A stretch of DNA of 64,000 nucleotides from Plasmodium malariae. Lineage: Eukaryota; Apicomplexa; Aconoidasida; Haemosporida; Plasmodiidae. Position numbers and translations under genes: made by a program. The DNA lies in contig NC_041785.1 in NCBI RefSeq assembly GCF_900090045.1, positions 2,507,001-2,571,000 of the forward strand, in the 5' to 3' direction. Shown piece after piece: positions 47,174 through 59,048 of the stretch (within the stretch, counting starts at the first letter, position 1; each line of letters opens with the position of its first letter). The notes below the pieces were generated by a model. It was not told the DNA's origin. It saw only the letters and a list, made by a program, of their open reading frames with translations, and ran no database searches.

Positions 47174-49293
47174 ATGTTCCATAGTCTAAGTATATTTTTG
47201 ATATTTCTCTCATATGTCATATATTTTTCGAATACTTCTTATATCTTACCAATATGCCTTACGTTTTCCAGGTATGTCCCGTATTTTCCACACTGAGTTT
47301 AATACGTACGTACACGTATATGCATGTATTTATGAATATGTGTATATATATGTGCATTATGAATTTTTTCCGTTTTTCCAGATGGGAACCTAAAATTAGA
47401 ATAAGACAAAGAATAACATGGCAAAGAGGCCTTAGTGAAATATCGAAATCATCGGATGATGTTATTGTGAATGAAGATGGTGTTTCTATAAATCATATAG
47501 AAAAGTTATGTAAAAAAAAAGATGGGAGTATTTCTGATAAAGTTTATGGAATACCACTACATGATGCAAAAGAGTTATTTGTAGAATTAACAGATAGAAT
47601 ACTTTTCAATGATTACGAAAAACATGTAAAAACAGAAAAGGATATATCTTCCTCAACATATCAGACTTTAAAATATATGCAAAAAAAAATACATAAAAAA
47701 GTTAATATTTTAGTTAATGAAACAAAAACATTTATAAATGAATTATTTGAAAATTATGATTTACTACATGACAAAAATATAGAGGAACTGTCAAATGTAA
47801 AAGTATGCTTAGATGTTAATGGTGACAATGAATTTTTATTAATAAATGGTAGAGATGTATATTTCTATATTAAGGATGTGAAATTTACTAGGAATATTCC
47901 ACTTAATATAGAAAGTAGTTTGGAAAAAATGAATGAAATATATGTACATAATGAAAAGATATTTTCTGAATATGTAAAAAAAGTTTTTAAACTTGAAGAA
48001 GACATTAAAACTTATTTAGGAACAGGTGGAAATAGATTTCCATTAAATTATACTCATTGGAATAATAGATATATAAATATTACGCAAAATGTTGCAGTGA
48101 GAGCTTTTATGGATGAGTTTTATAATTATTTTAATAATATAGAGATGAAATTAAAACATGGTTTTTCTACTATTATAGAAATTGATATTTCGTATTTAGA
48201 CAGTATGCTAGTAGCTATAAATGACATAATAAAAGCAACGATAGAACAGAAAACGACTAGACTTTTTGGAATATTACATAAATTATTTCAAGGTGATTTA
48301 AAAGGCATTTTAGGCTTTTTTACTTTCCTTTTTGAAAAGGAGGATATAAAAAATGCCAATACTTTACGTAATATAGAAAAGAAAAAATCAGAGGATGCGT
48401 ATGATAATAATTTTTTATTTGATGTTGAAAATTTATATGTAGAAGAAAAAAATGATATAAAAAATTCGTTTATTAAATTTTGTACATTTATAAAAAGAAA
48501 TTTTGGGTTTAATATACAAAGTAAAGGTATACAATCATTAAAAAAAAAAATTGACTTATCAAATGATAAGACTGAAATTATAAAACAATTTAAAATTATT
48601 GTACACGAATTGTTGTGTAGAAAACAAATAAATAAATATTTTGAATGGTTAAATTTATTAAAGAAAAGTAATAATACTATGAGATGTTATATGAGAAAAT
48701 TTTTTGGATGTGTTACACCTAAAAATGACTCTATTCTTATTGAAAATAGGAAACTGATACCATTAATAACTAATTTTTTTGAAATTAGAGAAAAAAATTA
48801 TTATACTTTTAAAAAAGAGGATAGTGAAGAAGATATTCTGCTTATAATAAAAGACTTAAAAAAAACTTTACACAAATATAGAATTTCGGTCAAATTATTG
48901 CATTTATTAGTAGATGAATTACAAGTTGCAAAAATTCTTAATTCGGAATATGAAAATGAAAGGATGTTATACAAATCACTGGAGGAGGAAAAAAGAAAGG
49001 CTCTAGAAAATTACAAAAAGGAAACGGGGAAAGGTATAGAAACCGCGAAAGGGTGCAAAGAAGCCATGGGAAAGAGGGGCGGACTTATGGAAGGGAAACG
49101 GATGGTAGAAGGATATGCAGTATCGATGGAAAATAATGAAAAGGATATAATAAATAATGGAACGCATATAGAACGATACGAAATGAAGGAAAAAGAGAAA
49201 TTAAAGATACTTGAAGCGAAAAAGGTTGCAATTGATGAAAATAAAAATGCTATTTTGTTTTATATGTGTTTAATTAAAGATTTTAAACTTTAG
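47174..49293 (+). CDS. Probable PEXEL-positive exported protein, two exons, function unknown
   Basis: Proposed exons: 47174-47271 and 47382-49293 (669 residues, phase 2). The large frame has no convincing start of its own. The only upstream frame with a good donor (TTTTCCAG|GTATGT) starts MFHSLSIFLIFLSYVIYF, a signal peptide, and joins in phase to the acceptor TTTTTCCAG. The joined protein reads ...FSRWEPKIRIRQRITWQ and then RGLSE at residues 48-52, a PEXEL (RxLxE) at the expected distance from the signal. The remainder is soluble and helical, with Lys/Glu/Asn bias; a moderately conserved-looking core (GTGGNRFPLNYTHWNNRYIN, GILHKLFQGDLKGILGFFTF, CYMRKFFGCVTPKNDSIL) and a charged coiled-coil-like tail. 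No transmembrane segment beyond the signal. I cannot assign a PHIST or other named domain. Export into the red cell is inferred from the motif. Confidence 0.78.
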
Positions 49294-50275
49294 GATAGAA
49301 AGATTCATCATATTAAAAAATTTTTTTTTTCCCTTTTATTATAGAATAGTTCATTACAAAATGAAATGGGAAAAAATAAAATCTGCATATTTACTATTTA
49401 AAAATACATTATTCATTTTATGGTTACAAAGAAGAATAGAATATTCTTGGATGTAAATTTGTATGTACCATATGAATGTGTAGAAATTAATGCAAATGCA
49501 AGTGTGTATACAGCCGCATATGTATAACCATGCGTGCATATTTAAGTACTTAACTTATCGTACACGTCAATGCGTTATGCATATTATTTTGTTTTTTTCA
49601 ATTAGTACTTTTTCTTTCGCTTAAAATTAAAATTTGTTCCCATATTTTACATCATTTATTTTAATTGAATTACTTTGCTTTATTTTTATTATTTTATTTT
49701 TTTTTTTTTTGTTAAAAAAAAAATTTAACCCAGTTTTTTTAATTTTATTACAATTTATTTGTAACCTAAGTCAACCAAAAATATTGCTTCCTAAATTGAA
49801 GTGACGCTTCTTCTTATGAGAAGCAGTATATATTTTATTTCTGGAATTATTTATATGTTGTGCTATAGGTATTTCCCAAATTGCAAATATTTTGTTGTAA
49901 TTATAGAATGGTTCATAGAATTTACATAGAACTATAAATTAGTTATAAGTAGAATAAGAACGTTCACAAATTATTTAGCCAAGTAATGTTTTAATTTCGC
50001 ATGTATAAGTGAACTGCTGTATGTTCAATGGGGGTCTTATTTCGTGGGCAAAATTACGTCAACATGCATTAAGGAGTAATTATTTAATATAAATATAATT
50101 TTTATGTTAATATTGTGTTTCATCTTATGTAAGTAAGAATATAACTGTAATAAACTAAAATGGTGCAATCAGTTAAGCGGAAACTTGAAATTGAAAGAAG
50201 GTGTCTCGAACAAATAGGCAAAAAGATAACACTTAAAATGTAAGGAGAGAAATGGTTTGGTCTGTGTGAGTAGGT

Positions 50276-50316
<41 letters not shown>

Positions 50317-51765
50317 AGAAAAAAAACTTCATTTTACAAACTAGAATAATTGAAACCACAGATATGCACTATGAATAGGAAAAAATATAGCTACAGATCA
50401 TACATATGTAAGGGGAACACTAAAAAAAAGGAAAAATAAAAATTCTTAAATATAACCAGATAACAACTTAAAATATAAATATTTATACAAAAAATGAATG
50501 GCAATTTAAAATTGATTTCAAAATTGAGTTAAACATAATTTAGTAAAAATAATATTCGAAAAATGCATATTTGGTAGACTGTGGGCTGTTTTAATCTACC
50601 TTTAAATGATAAAAAGCTCGATGCATTGGTTTTAAGAAATATTAGGCTTTGTGCTACTAAGCAAGACAATTTATATGGAAAATTGCCTTATTAATAAAAA
50701 ATATCAAGCCGTTATTACAAAAAAAGTTATGTATACTAGTATGTAATATATATATATATATATATATTTAAATATATATGTACAGACTGATATGTTATTT
50801 CCCCCCATATTAATATGCTTAAAATTCTCTTGTTATAAAGCATTTAGAAATTTAGTTATTATAGAATCTCTATCATACTGCTTTCCATACTAGCAAGTAA
50901 TAATGAATTTGCCCAAACAATAAATATAAATATTTTTTTTTCTAATGGTATAAATTAAGTTTTGGACAAAAAAAAAAATATTTTTTTTCTTCTTTAAAAA
51001 GACTATTTATATGATGACGTATTTTCTCCAGTAATGTGGGCAAAATGTGTGGTTTATTAAGAACAAAGGAAAAGAACAAAATATGCTCAAAAGGATATAT
51101 GAAATAATTATAAAAACAGAAGGAAATTATATATACCTACATATACATATAAATATATATATTGCTCCTCTTCTCATACGTCTCCCATATATACAGTTCA
51201 GCTTTATATTATCAGAAAAATACATAAACTTCTTTCGATTATTCTTAAATTACATTTTGCCCCTATGCTCAACTTTGTATAAATATAACTACAGTTGGAG
51301 CAAAAAATTCAAAAAATTTTAAATTAAATGAGAAAACATAAGAAAAATACATAAATACGTATAATGTGCGCAATCACATTCATATGCATACATACATATG
51401 TACATGCGTACAAACGTTTACATACTAACGTCAATTATGTACATAAGCATATATATTTATATATATACATATAAAAGTTTTGACTATAAATTTTATATTA
51501 CATTTCTTCCTAACTTATGACCTATATGAACAAGTGCATTAAAAATTACAATGGTCATGATAACGGCTGGTACATAATTACGTTGACATACTCTCTGAGA
51601 TTCATCAACACAAAATTTAAAAGCCTCCTTTACTACTGATTCTACTTGGGGTGCAAGATGAATGATATCAATATTGATCGTACTTACCGTGGTTTATGCA
51701 TATATGATTACTTTTTTTTAATCTTTTTTTATTATTATTTTGTCCTATTGTGGTTCATTTATATA

Positions 51766-51819
<54 letters not shown>

Positions 51820-52418
51820 CATATATATGTATTATATAAAATACAATTATATCTTTAACTATTATAAAAAGATTACTTAAAAATACAACATAAAAATATT
51901 ATAAATAATATAATTTATTCATATTTGAAAAAAAAAAGTAAACAGGACATATCTACAAATTTGTATAAATTATTTTAAAATGTTACACTATAACATATAT
52001 GTATAATATATGTATTATTCATTATTAAAAAACTTTCTATATATGAAAATGTTACTTTTCTGCATACCAAAATAGTAATTTTTAAACACAAAATTTTATG
52101 AGTTGTGCATCTTAGAAATGCTTATTTTTATTTTTTTTTATTTTAATTCAGTTATTAATCCCTATACAGCTTTATTTTTTTAAAATTCCTTTTTTTTACA
52201 TTCATTTTTTATCCTTATTTAACAACAGTAATAAATATATATATATTTAATAATGGAAGCATTTTTTTTGAGAATAATTTTTTAAAATAACAATAAGTTA
52301 AAAGAAGAGAATAGTTAATTTATTATTTTTAAGTACTATTCTATAAGTCTAAAAATTTAATAATACATATTAAAATTATTTACCTACTAATTAAAGCGGA
52401 GAAAGTAAAACGTTGATT

Positions 52419-52465
<47 letters not shown>

Positions 52466-53623
52466 TTTAACGTATTTTTATGCATACTTTTTCAAGATAA
52501 ATTTCCTTTTTATTTATTTTTTTTATAGTTTATATTGATGAAATTTATTATAAAAAAATTATAAAAAAGGTTTATATGTTCTTCTCTTTATATTTTTTAT
52601 AATTTAACGTAGAACAATATAATATATGATTAATGTTATATAAATATTTTTTATATAACACAAGCAAGAATATAATTTTGGAAAAATGTACAACGTTTAT
52701 GAAAAGCATATGAATGAATTTTAGAAATACACATATTGTTTAGTTTCATTTTTGTCAAACTTATTATATATATATGGAAAATAATACATAAAGATAATTT
52801 ATACATGTTTAAAAAAGTGCAAATTATGGCTTAAAATGTAAATTTCTAAATGTAATAAATAAAATAGGAATTAAAAAAATTTTAAATAAATCATCTTTGG
52901 ATATTAATACTTAGGTTCGAATAGATTCTTCCTTTCTTAGGCACAATAAATAAAAATAAATTCATAGAATGTATTATAATTAATCATTTGAATAAATAAA
53001 GATTCCTTTTTAACCAGAAAAAAATATAATAAAGTTTGAAAATATTAATTTAATAGATACAAACAATATATATATATATATATATATTTATTATTATGTT
53101 TCTACATATATATAAAATAAATGCTTATAAGTTGTTTGTACGCACTCGGGATTTGTTGTCAAAATAGCTGCAAAAGTAGTCAGTTATTCCGTAATTACTT
53201 AGTTCTTTATGTACATTACTAATTTTATCATGATAAATATAGCTATTTTATATATATGAATAATATAATAATATGGTAAAAAGTATTCATATGGTTTTTA
53301 GATATAGTGCATAAATTTTAAAATGAAAGAACATTTCAAAAAAATAATTTTTTAATCCTTTTAAAATGCCGTTGACATAATAAGAAAAAATGCATAAAAT
53401 ATTTTTACCCGAAATCAAAGAATTATTAACTATTTTTATATATAATATAAAAAAGGAAAAAAAAAAAAAAAAGAATTACAATATTAATAATATAGTTATC
53501 GAATTTCTATCATTATTATTAACTAAGTAAAAATAGAAAAAAATATTAAAAAATTCATTACAAAAAATATTTTAATTTAAAGCTTCAAAGGGGGCTGTCA
53601 TTATAAAGCTAATATAAATAAAA
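49294..53623. other. 4.3 kb AT-rich intergenic region with coding-like islands
   Basis: No complete gene recognised. (TA)n lies at 50278-50312, 51770-51815 and 52424-52461. G+C-raised islands with protein-like frames lie at 50160-50243 (+, 27 codons, ends before a GTAAGG donor-like site), 50578-50694 (+, 38 codons preceded by TTTGGTAG) and 51493-51693 (minus). Beyond 51.7 kb I see nothing coding. Confidence 0.5.
51493..51693 (-). pseudogene. Coding-like island, about 66 codons, possible lone exon or gene relic
   Basis: On the minus strand a frame open from 51693 to a TAA at 51493 reads, in part, LAPQVESVVKEAFKFCVDES and then a hydrophobic VPAVIMTIVIFNALVHIG before a basic end. G+C is clearly higher than in the flanks. 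No ATG begins the frame, and no pyrimidine-rich acceptor precedes it; a GTAAGT donor-like site sits near its start. It looks like the 3' end of a small membrane protein gene whose 5' part is lost or not recognised. The plus strand is also open for about 43 codons here, so the coding strand is not certain. Confidence 0.35.
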
Positions 53624-54830
53624 ATGTTTGGGATTTTTGGTCTTAGAATTTTTTTATTTTTCCTTTTAATTGAGACATTAAACTGTTCTGATCAAAATGT
53701 AAGATATGAAAAATAATATTTTCTACTTATTGCAAATATATTTATTTTTCATTTTTTGTGTATAGATTAAAATGAAGATTAATATATAGATAAACATGTA
53801 GATTAATATATAGATATATACACAGATTAATATATAGATAAATACGCATATTAATGTATAGATAAATACGCATATTAATGTATAGATAAATACGCATATT
53901 AATGTATAGATAAATACGCAGATTAATTTATAGATAAATACATAGATTAATATATAGATATATACACAGATTAATATATAGATAAATACGCATATTAATG
54001 TATAGATAAATACGCAGATTAATGTATAGATAAATACATAGATTAATATATAGATATATACACAGATTAATATATAGATAAATACGCATATTAATATATA
54101 GATATATACACAGATTAATATATAGATAAATACGCATATTAATATATAGATATATACACAGATTAATATATAGATAAATACGCATATTAATGTATAGATA
54201 TATACACAGATTAATATATAGATAAATACGCAGATAAATATATAGATAAATACACAGATTAATGTATAGATAAATATACAGATTAAAATGTATATAAATA
54301 TATATACATATAAATATATATTTACATATTTATATTTTAATTTGATGATCTTGAAATTACAAGCTTTGTATTTTTACTCTATGTATATAAATTTTTAGTA
54401 CTCCTCTGAAAAAGACAGTAATATTGAAGACCATAGAGAAACGTTAGTTTTAGAAGATGGTAATGGATTAGCAGAAAATTACGAGGTACCTAGACCAACA
54501 AATGTCCTGGAAAATAATGAAAATTATTGGGATTTATCCACATCTGAAGATGAAGATGAAAAAAATGCAAAATCGAAGGACCCCATTTTAACTAAATCTG
54601 AGGAAAGTACTATGACTGAAGGTGTAGACGAATTAGAAATAAAAAATGAAAATGTTTCAGATTCAGTGGCGTTTAATAATATTTCAGATGAGACTAAGAA
54701 TAATTATATTCTTGTGGTTTCCGCTCTTGCATCTTCTGTAATCACATTGCTTGTTATGAATTTGGGAATGTATGCTTTCATTGCAGCATGTGGTTTAGGA
54801 GCGTATGCTTATTATACAAAGAAAGAGTAA
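53624..54830 (+). CDS. Two-exon secreted membrane protein without canonical PEXEL
   Basis: Proposed exons: 53624-53698 and 54399-54830 (168 residues, phase 0). Exon 1 encodes MFGIFGLRIFLFFLLIETLN plus CSDQN, a signal peptide, ending at AAT|GTAAGA; exon 2 follows AATTTTTAG. The middle is strongly acidic (STSEDEDEKNAKSKD). The last ~42 residues are hydrophobic (ILVVSALASSVITLLV, then MYAFIAACGLGAYAYY) and end in KKE, so one hairpin or two membrane passes are likely. No RxLxE/Q/D is present; RETLVLED is the nearest look-alike but does not fit. It has the architecture of exported or parasitophorous-vacuole-membrane proteins. It lies in a run of similar genes. The intron holds a 24 bp minisatellite. 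Confidence 0.75.
53768..54290. repeat. 24 bp minisatellite filling the intron of the 53.6 kb gene
   Basis: About twenty imperfect copies of ATTAATGTATAGATAAATACGCAT, with variants ending ACACAG, ATACAG or ACGCAG. As the unit is a multiple of three, an open minus-strand frame of 8-residue Tyr/Ile/Leu repeats appears (54185-53928); it is not a gene. Confidence 0.9.
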
Positions 54831-54956
54831 AGATATATAATTTCATTATAAGCAGAAATACATTATGTAAATTTTTACCCATCCTTTTTTAACGGTATAT
54901 ATAACTTGTTTAAAATAAAATTAAAAAGATTCCGAAGGGTTAAAAAATCACACAAA

Positions 54957-54989
<33 letters not shown>

Positions 54990-57900
54990 TACAATAAAAA
55001 AAGCATTTTCCCATAAAGTGTCTTTAAATTTGCCTTGCATAATAAAACATATTTTATATATATACAGTTGTTGAATTTCCCCCAATTTTTGTAAAACCCT
55101 ACATATTATTTAGTTAAAAGGTTACTTTTATGAAGTCCTTAGTATGTAGTATTATATCTTTGTAATATTGTACATATATACATATATATATATATATATA
55201 TGTGCATAATTCGTGAAATTAAATTATATATAAAGTATTATACATTAAATTTAAGTTGTATGTTTTAATTTTTTCCTATAAGCGTATAAAAATAAAACTC
55301 CTTTTTATATTTTAACACGAAAGTTTTTTTTTTAACATTACATTTATTATTATTTGTGTGCGTTTTAAAATAAACATAAATATAAATTTTTGTTATTTAT
55401 TTTATTTTTTTTTTTTAAGAAACTATAACAAAAAGTATTTTTATTTTTTGATAAATGTTGTTTTAGTAAAGGTTTTCATAAAACATTTTCCTTCAGGATT
55501 TATTAGGAAATATTTATTTATTAATTAATTTATTTATAAATTTATTTATGTGTGTATGTGTATACATAAAAAAAGGAAATGTTCTGAATAAATTTCTTTA
55601 GTATAACATATAAAAACTGATAAAAATTAAAAATCCAATTTAACATAACATTACATAACATTACATAACATTTTGTTTCTTCTTTTAGTAGAACTATTTT
55701 GTTGTGTTATATTTAATTAGAAGGTATTCTAAAATGTTAAAATATGGTAAATAGTTAAATATAATTAATTATTAGTTGTTACATATATTCAAAATGTAAG
55801 GTACGTCGAGGGTATATATAAACAGAACTTTTCCTTAAGAAAACAGAATAAAATAAATTTCATAATTATATATAAATTCCTAATAAAATTAATTATAAAC
55901 AAATTGCATAATGGTCTATTTTTTTCAATTTTGCTCACTTTTTATTTAACAAATAACTTGCTGTTTGTATTTACACATTGATAAGAAGTTAAAACAATCT
56001 CATATATTAATAATTTACACTTTTTCTGTCAGGGAGAAAAAAAAAAAAAAAAAAAAATTCGGATAATTCAAAATGCTTTATGTTCTTAACTTTTAATGTA
56101 AAATAAATATATAATACTTTTTTTAACTCAAAAAAAAAAAAAAAATTTATATTTATAATAGTATATACAAGTAAATGGGCATACTTTTTAGCTTTAATAA
56201 AATATATATTTAAAAATTTTTTTTTTCTTAATAAAGCTGCAACAAATATATCATAAGGAAAAGAAAGCTAATCCTGATTTATTTATAACCTAGATAATTT
56301 GTTAAAATTTTAAAATAAATATAAATAAATAAAATAAAATATAAAAAATACATTTTGCTATTTAATATTTTTTGACAATTTTTTTTTTGAACGAAAAAAC
56401 ATTTTCCCTCTTCAAATTAAATTTGAAATTAATATAATGAATTTTAATAATATATATATGGAGAATATTTGAAAAAATAAGGATAACATATAAGATAAAT
56501 GAGTTTATTAATGTAATTTACTAACGCGCTTTCAACATTTTTTTTGGAGCATAAAAATTACGTTTCAATCTGTATTTGTTGCAATATCAGTATACAATGA
56601 AAAAATACATTATTGTATACATTTTTACTTTTAAGTTTAATGGGGACGAAATAATTAATATAAAATTATTTGAAAAGTGGTGCTCCGTTATTATTATTTT
56701 AAAATGACATATTTTCAAAAAGACATTTTTTATATGAAAAAAAAAAAAAAAAAAAGATATATAATACTACTATTTTTTTATGCTATATAATTTTTAAGTT
56801 AAACTGAAAATATAAATTTTTTTAAGTAACTTTTTTAAAAAGAATAAATACGTCAACGTAAAATACGTTTTTCAAATTTTACCTTTTAAAAGCATGCCTT
56901 TATAATAAGTTTTTTTCCTTTTTTAATGTAGGTGGACGAGGTATTATTATACTATTATATATACAAATATATTTATGTTGTATGCCTATTCTTTTTTTTT
57001 TTTTTTTTATTTGTACAATTTTGGAATTTTCCTCTCCCTGCAATTATTTTTTAGTTTTTATCTATTTTCTTCATATATTTTTTCTACTTTTTAACTTAAT
57101 ATATTTTCATGTAAATATTTTTCACTGCCAAAATTATTATTGAATATAGAAATTATATATAAATGCAGTATAATACAACATATTTAGGGGAATATTATTT
57201 TTTATTATTATTTCTCTCCATATATTACCTTCAGTTTTTTTTACCTATACACATAATGAAAAACAATTATTTCTCTTTCCATTTATCTATAACAATATTA
57301 ATTAGAAAATTATTATAAGGGTAAAATTAGTATTATAAATATTATTAATTTTATATTTTATTCAAAATTTAAGATAAAACAATAATAATATTTTAAGGAA
57401 TGCTTATTTTTTATTGTTAGATCTAAGAGACTCCCTAAATACTGTTACCTTTATAATATATATTATTTATTTGTATATTTTTATATTTTCTTGAAAATAC
57501 ATGTAGAAATATTTTTTTTTATATACAAACAGTATTATTTATTATAAAATAAATATTTAATTTTCGCATATATATACAATATTAAGTACTTATATATAGT
57601 ATATATATATAATTTTTATTTATTTTATTTATCCTAGTATTTGTATTTTTGAGTAACTTCTCTATTTATATGTAACAAATAAACCCATTTTTTAAGTAAA
57701 TTATTTTATAGGTAAATTTAGAATCTCACTATTCTTTTTATTTCTCTTTTCTTTTTTTCTTCTACTATATATTGATTTTTCTTTTTTTTTTGATGTATAC
57801 ATGTACTATTAATTTTTACATGTAATTAAGCAAAAAAAAAAAAAAAAATAAAATAAAATAAAATTGCATTTTTTGCATAATTATTTTAGAAGTAAAACTT

Positions 57901-58162
57901 TTATACAAATTATAATTTTCAAAAATAAATTTATTTTTAAATAATATAAAAAAAAAAATTTTATATTTATAAAATGTATTATTTTAAAAATTTTGTAATT
58001 TTTTTAAAATACGATTTTTATTTTTCATTAAACAGAAATATTCAAAAAAACTGATTTTTTACTGTTTTTTTATATGTTTTTAATATAAGATTTTATTTTT
58101 ATTATAAATTTTTTTTAAAATATAAATAATACTTTATATATATAACAAATAATCATTCCAAA
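54831..58162. other. 3.3 kb intergenic region, no gene recognised
   Basis: Extremely AT-rich. Contains poly(A) runs (54954-54974, 56038-56057, 56739-56756), (TA)n near 55176-55200 and a short ACATAACATT repeat at 55641-55673. No coding-like island noticed. Confidence 0.6.
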
Positions 58163-59048
58163 ATGGCTTTTATTGGTAATAATAAAAATACAAACGCTTC
58201 CAATGGAATTAATGCTTCTATGGAAGAATCTAAAATTGGAGGAAACTTAAATAATAAGTTCAATCTTTATACCAAAATCTTTGCATTTAGCGTATTAGTT
58301 TTGGTTTTACAATGCTTTAACAATGAAGTAAGGGAATAGTTTTAATAATATCATATTTAAATATTTATTTTTTAGACCACCTTTATATACATATATATAT
58401 ATATATATATATTGTATGTATTATATATATTTTTGGTCATAAAATTTTTCTGTATTTTTTTATATATAGTGTTCTTTTAAAGGATATGGTAATGAAATGA
58501 ATTTAGGAAAAATTAACAGAGGTCAAAGAATTTTAAGTGACTTATATGGTATTGGAGGAAAATTCTATGAAGATCAAGAAAGACAAAGAGTTGGAGTACT
58601 TCACTCTGGATATGGCGATGAAAATATAAGTTATAATAATAGGACAAATGGTTTAGGTACAGTTGTTGGTAATGATGGATCAACCACAAATTTAGATGAT
58701 AGTAATTTATCATTGGATAGTACCATATTTGAAGGTGCTAACAATGGAAACACTAGAGTTGGAGCAACTATGACAACAGCAGATAGTACTGAAAGTTTAG
58801 ATGCACCAACAGTTGACAATGCTTATGACGCTTCTGAATATGAAGATAAATTTATGAACAACTGCAGACAAAGTAAACAAGGTAATAAATACAAAAGTTT
58901 ATTAACAAAATTTAAAAAAGACCACCGTTATATTGCACCCCTTGTCTTGTTTTTCATATATGTTTTTTGTAGTCCATTATTAATGCCAGCTATTATAGTA
59001 TATGCTATGTTCTTGTTATCTCGTTATATTATTAAAAAGGTTGCATAA
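58163..59048 (+). CDS. PEXEL-positive exported membrane protein, two exons
   Basis: Proposed exons: 58163-58327 and 58470-59048 (247 residues, phase 0; GAA|GTAAGG and ATATATAG borders). The signal is recessed: about 35 polar residues precede IFAFSVLVLVLQCF (about 39-52), a form common in Plasmodium exported proteins. Exon 2 begins CSFKGYGNEMN and carries RILSD at residues 75-79, fitting the PEXEL pattern RxLxE/Q/D. The middle is Asn/Thr/Ser/Asp-rich and acidic. The C-terminal ~39 residues are hydrophobic (YIAPLVLFFIYVFCSPLLM, AIIVYAMFLLSRYII) and end KKVA, giving one or two membrane passes. The intron contains a (TA)n tract. Export to the red cell is inferred. Confidence 0.85.

Noticed and set aside
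47254..47381. ATG at 47254 as start of the exported protein
   Set aside because: It would give a repetitive Met/Tyr/Cys N-terminus from intron DNA and no proper signal peptide, while the spliced model gives a signal and PEXEL in phase.
52910..52925. tRNA-like box B (GGTTCGAATAG)
   Set aside because: No box A or cloverleaf upstream.
53928..54185. Minus-strand ORF of 8-residue Tyr/Ile/Leu repeats
   Set aside because: It is the 24 bp intron minisatellite of the overlapping gene; unit length divisible by three explains the openness.
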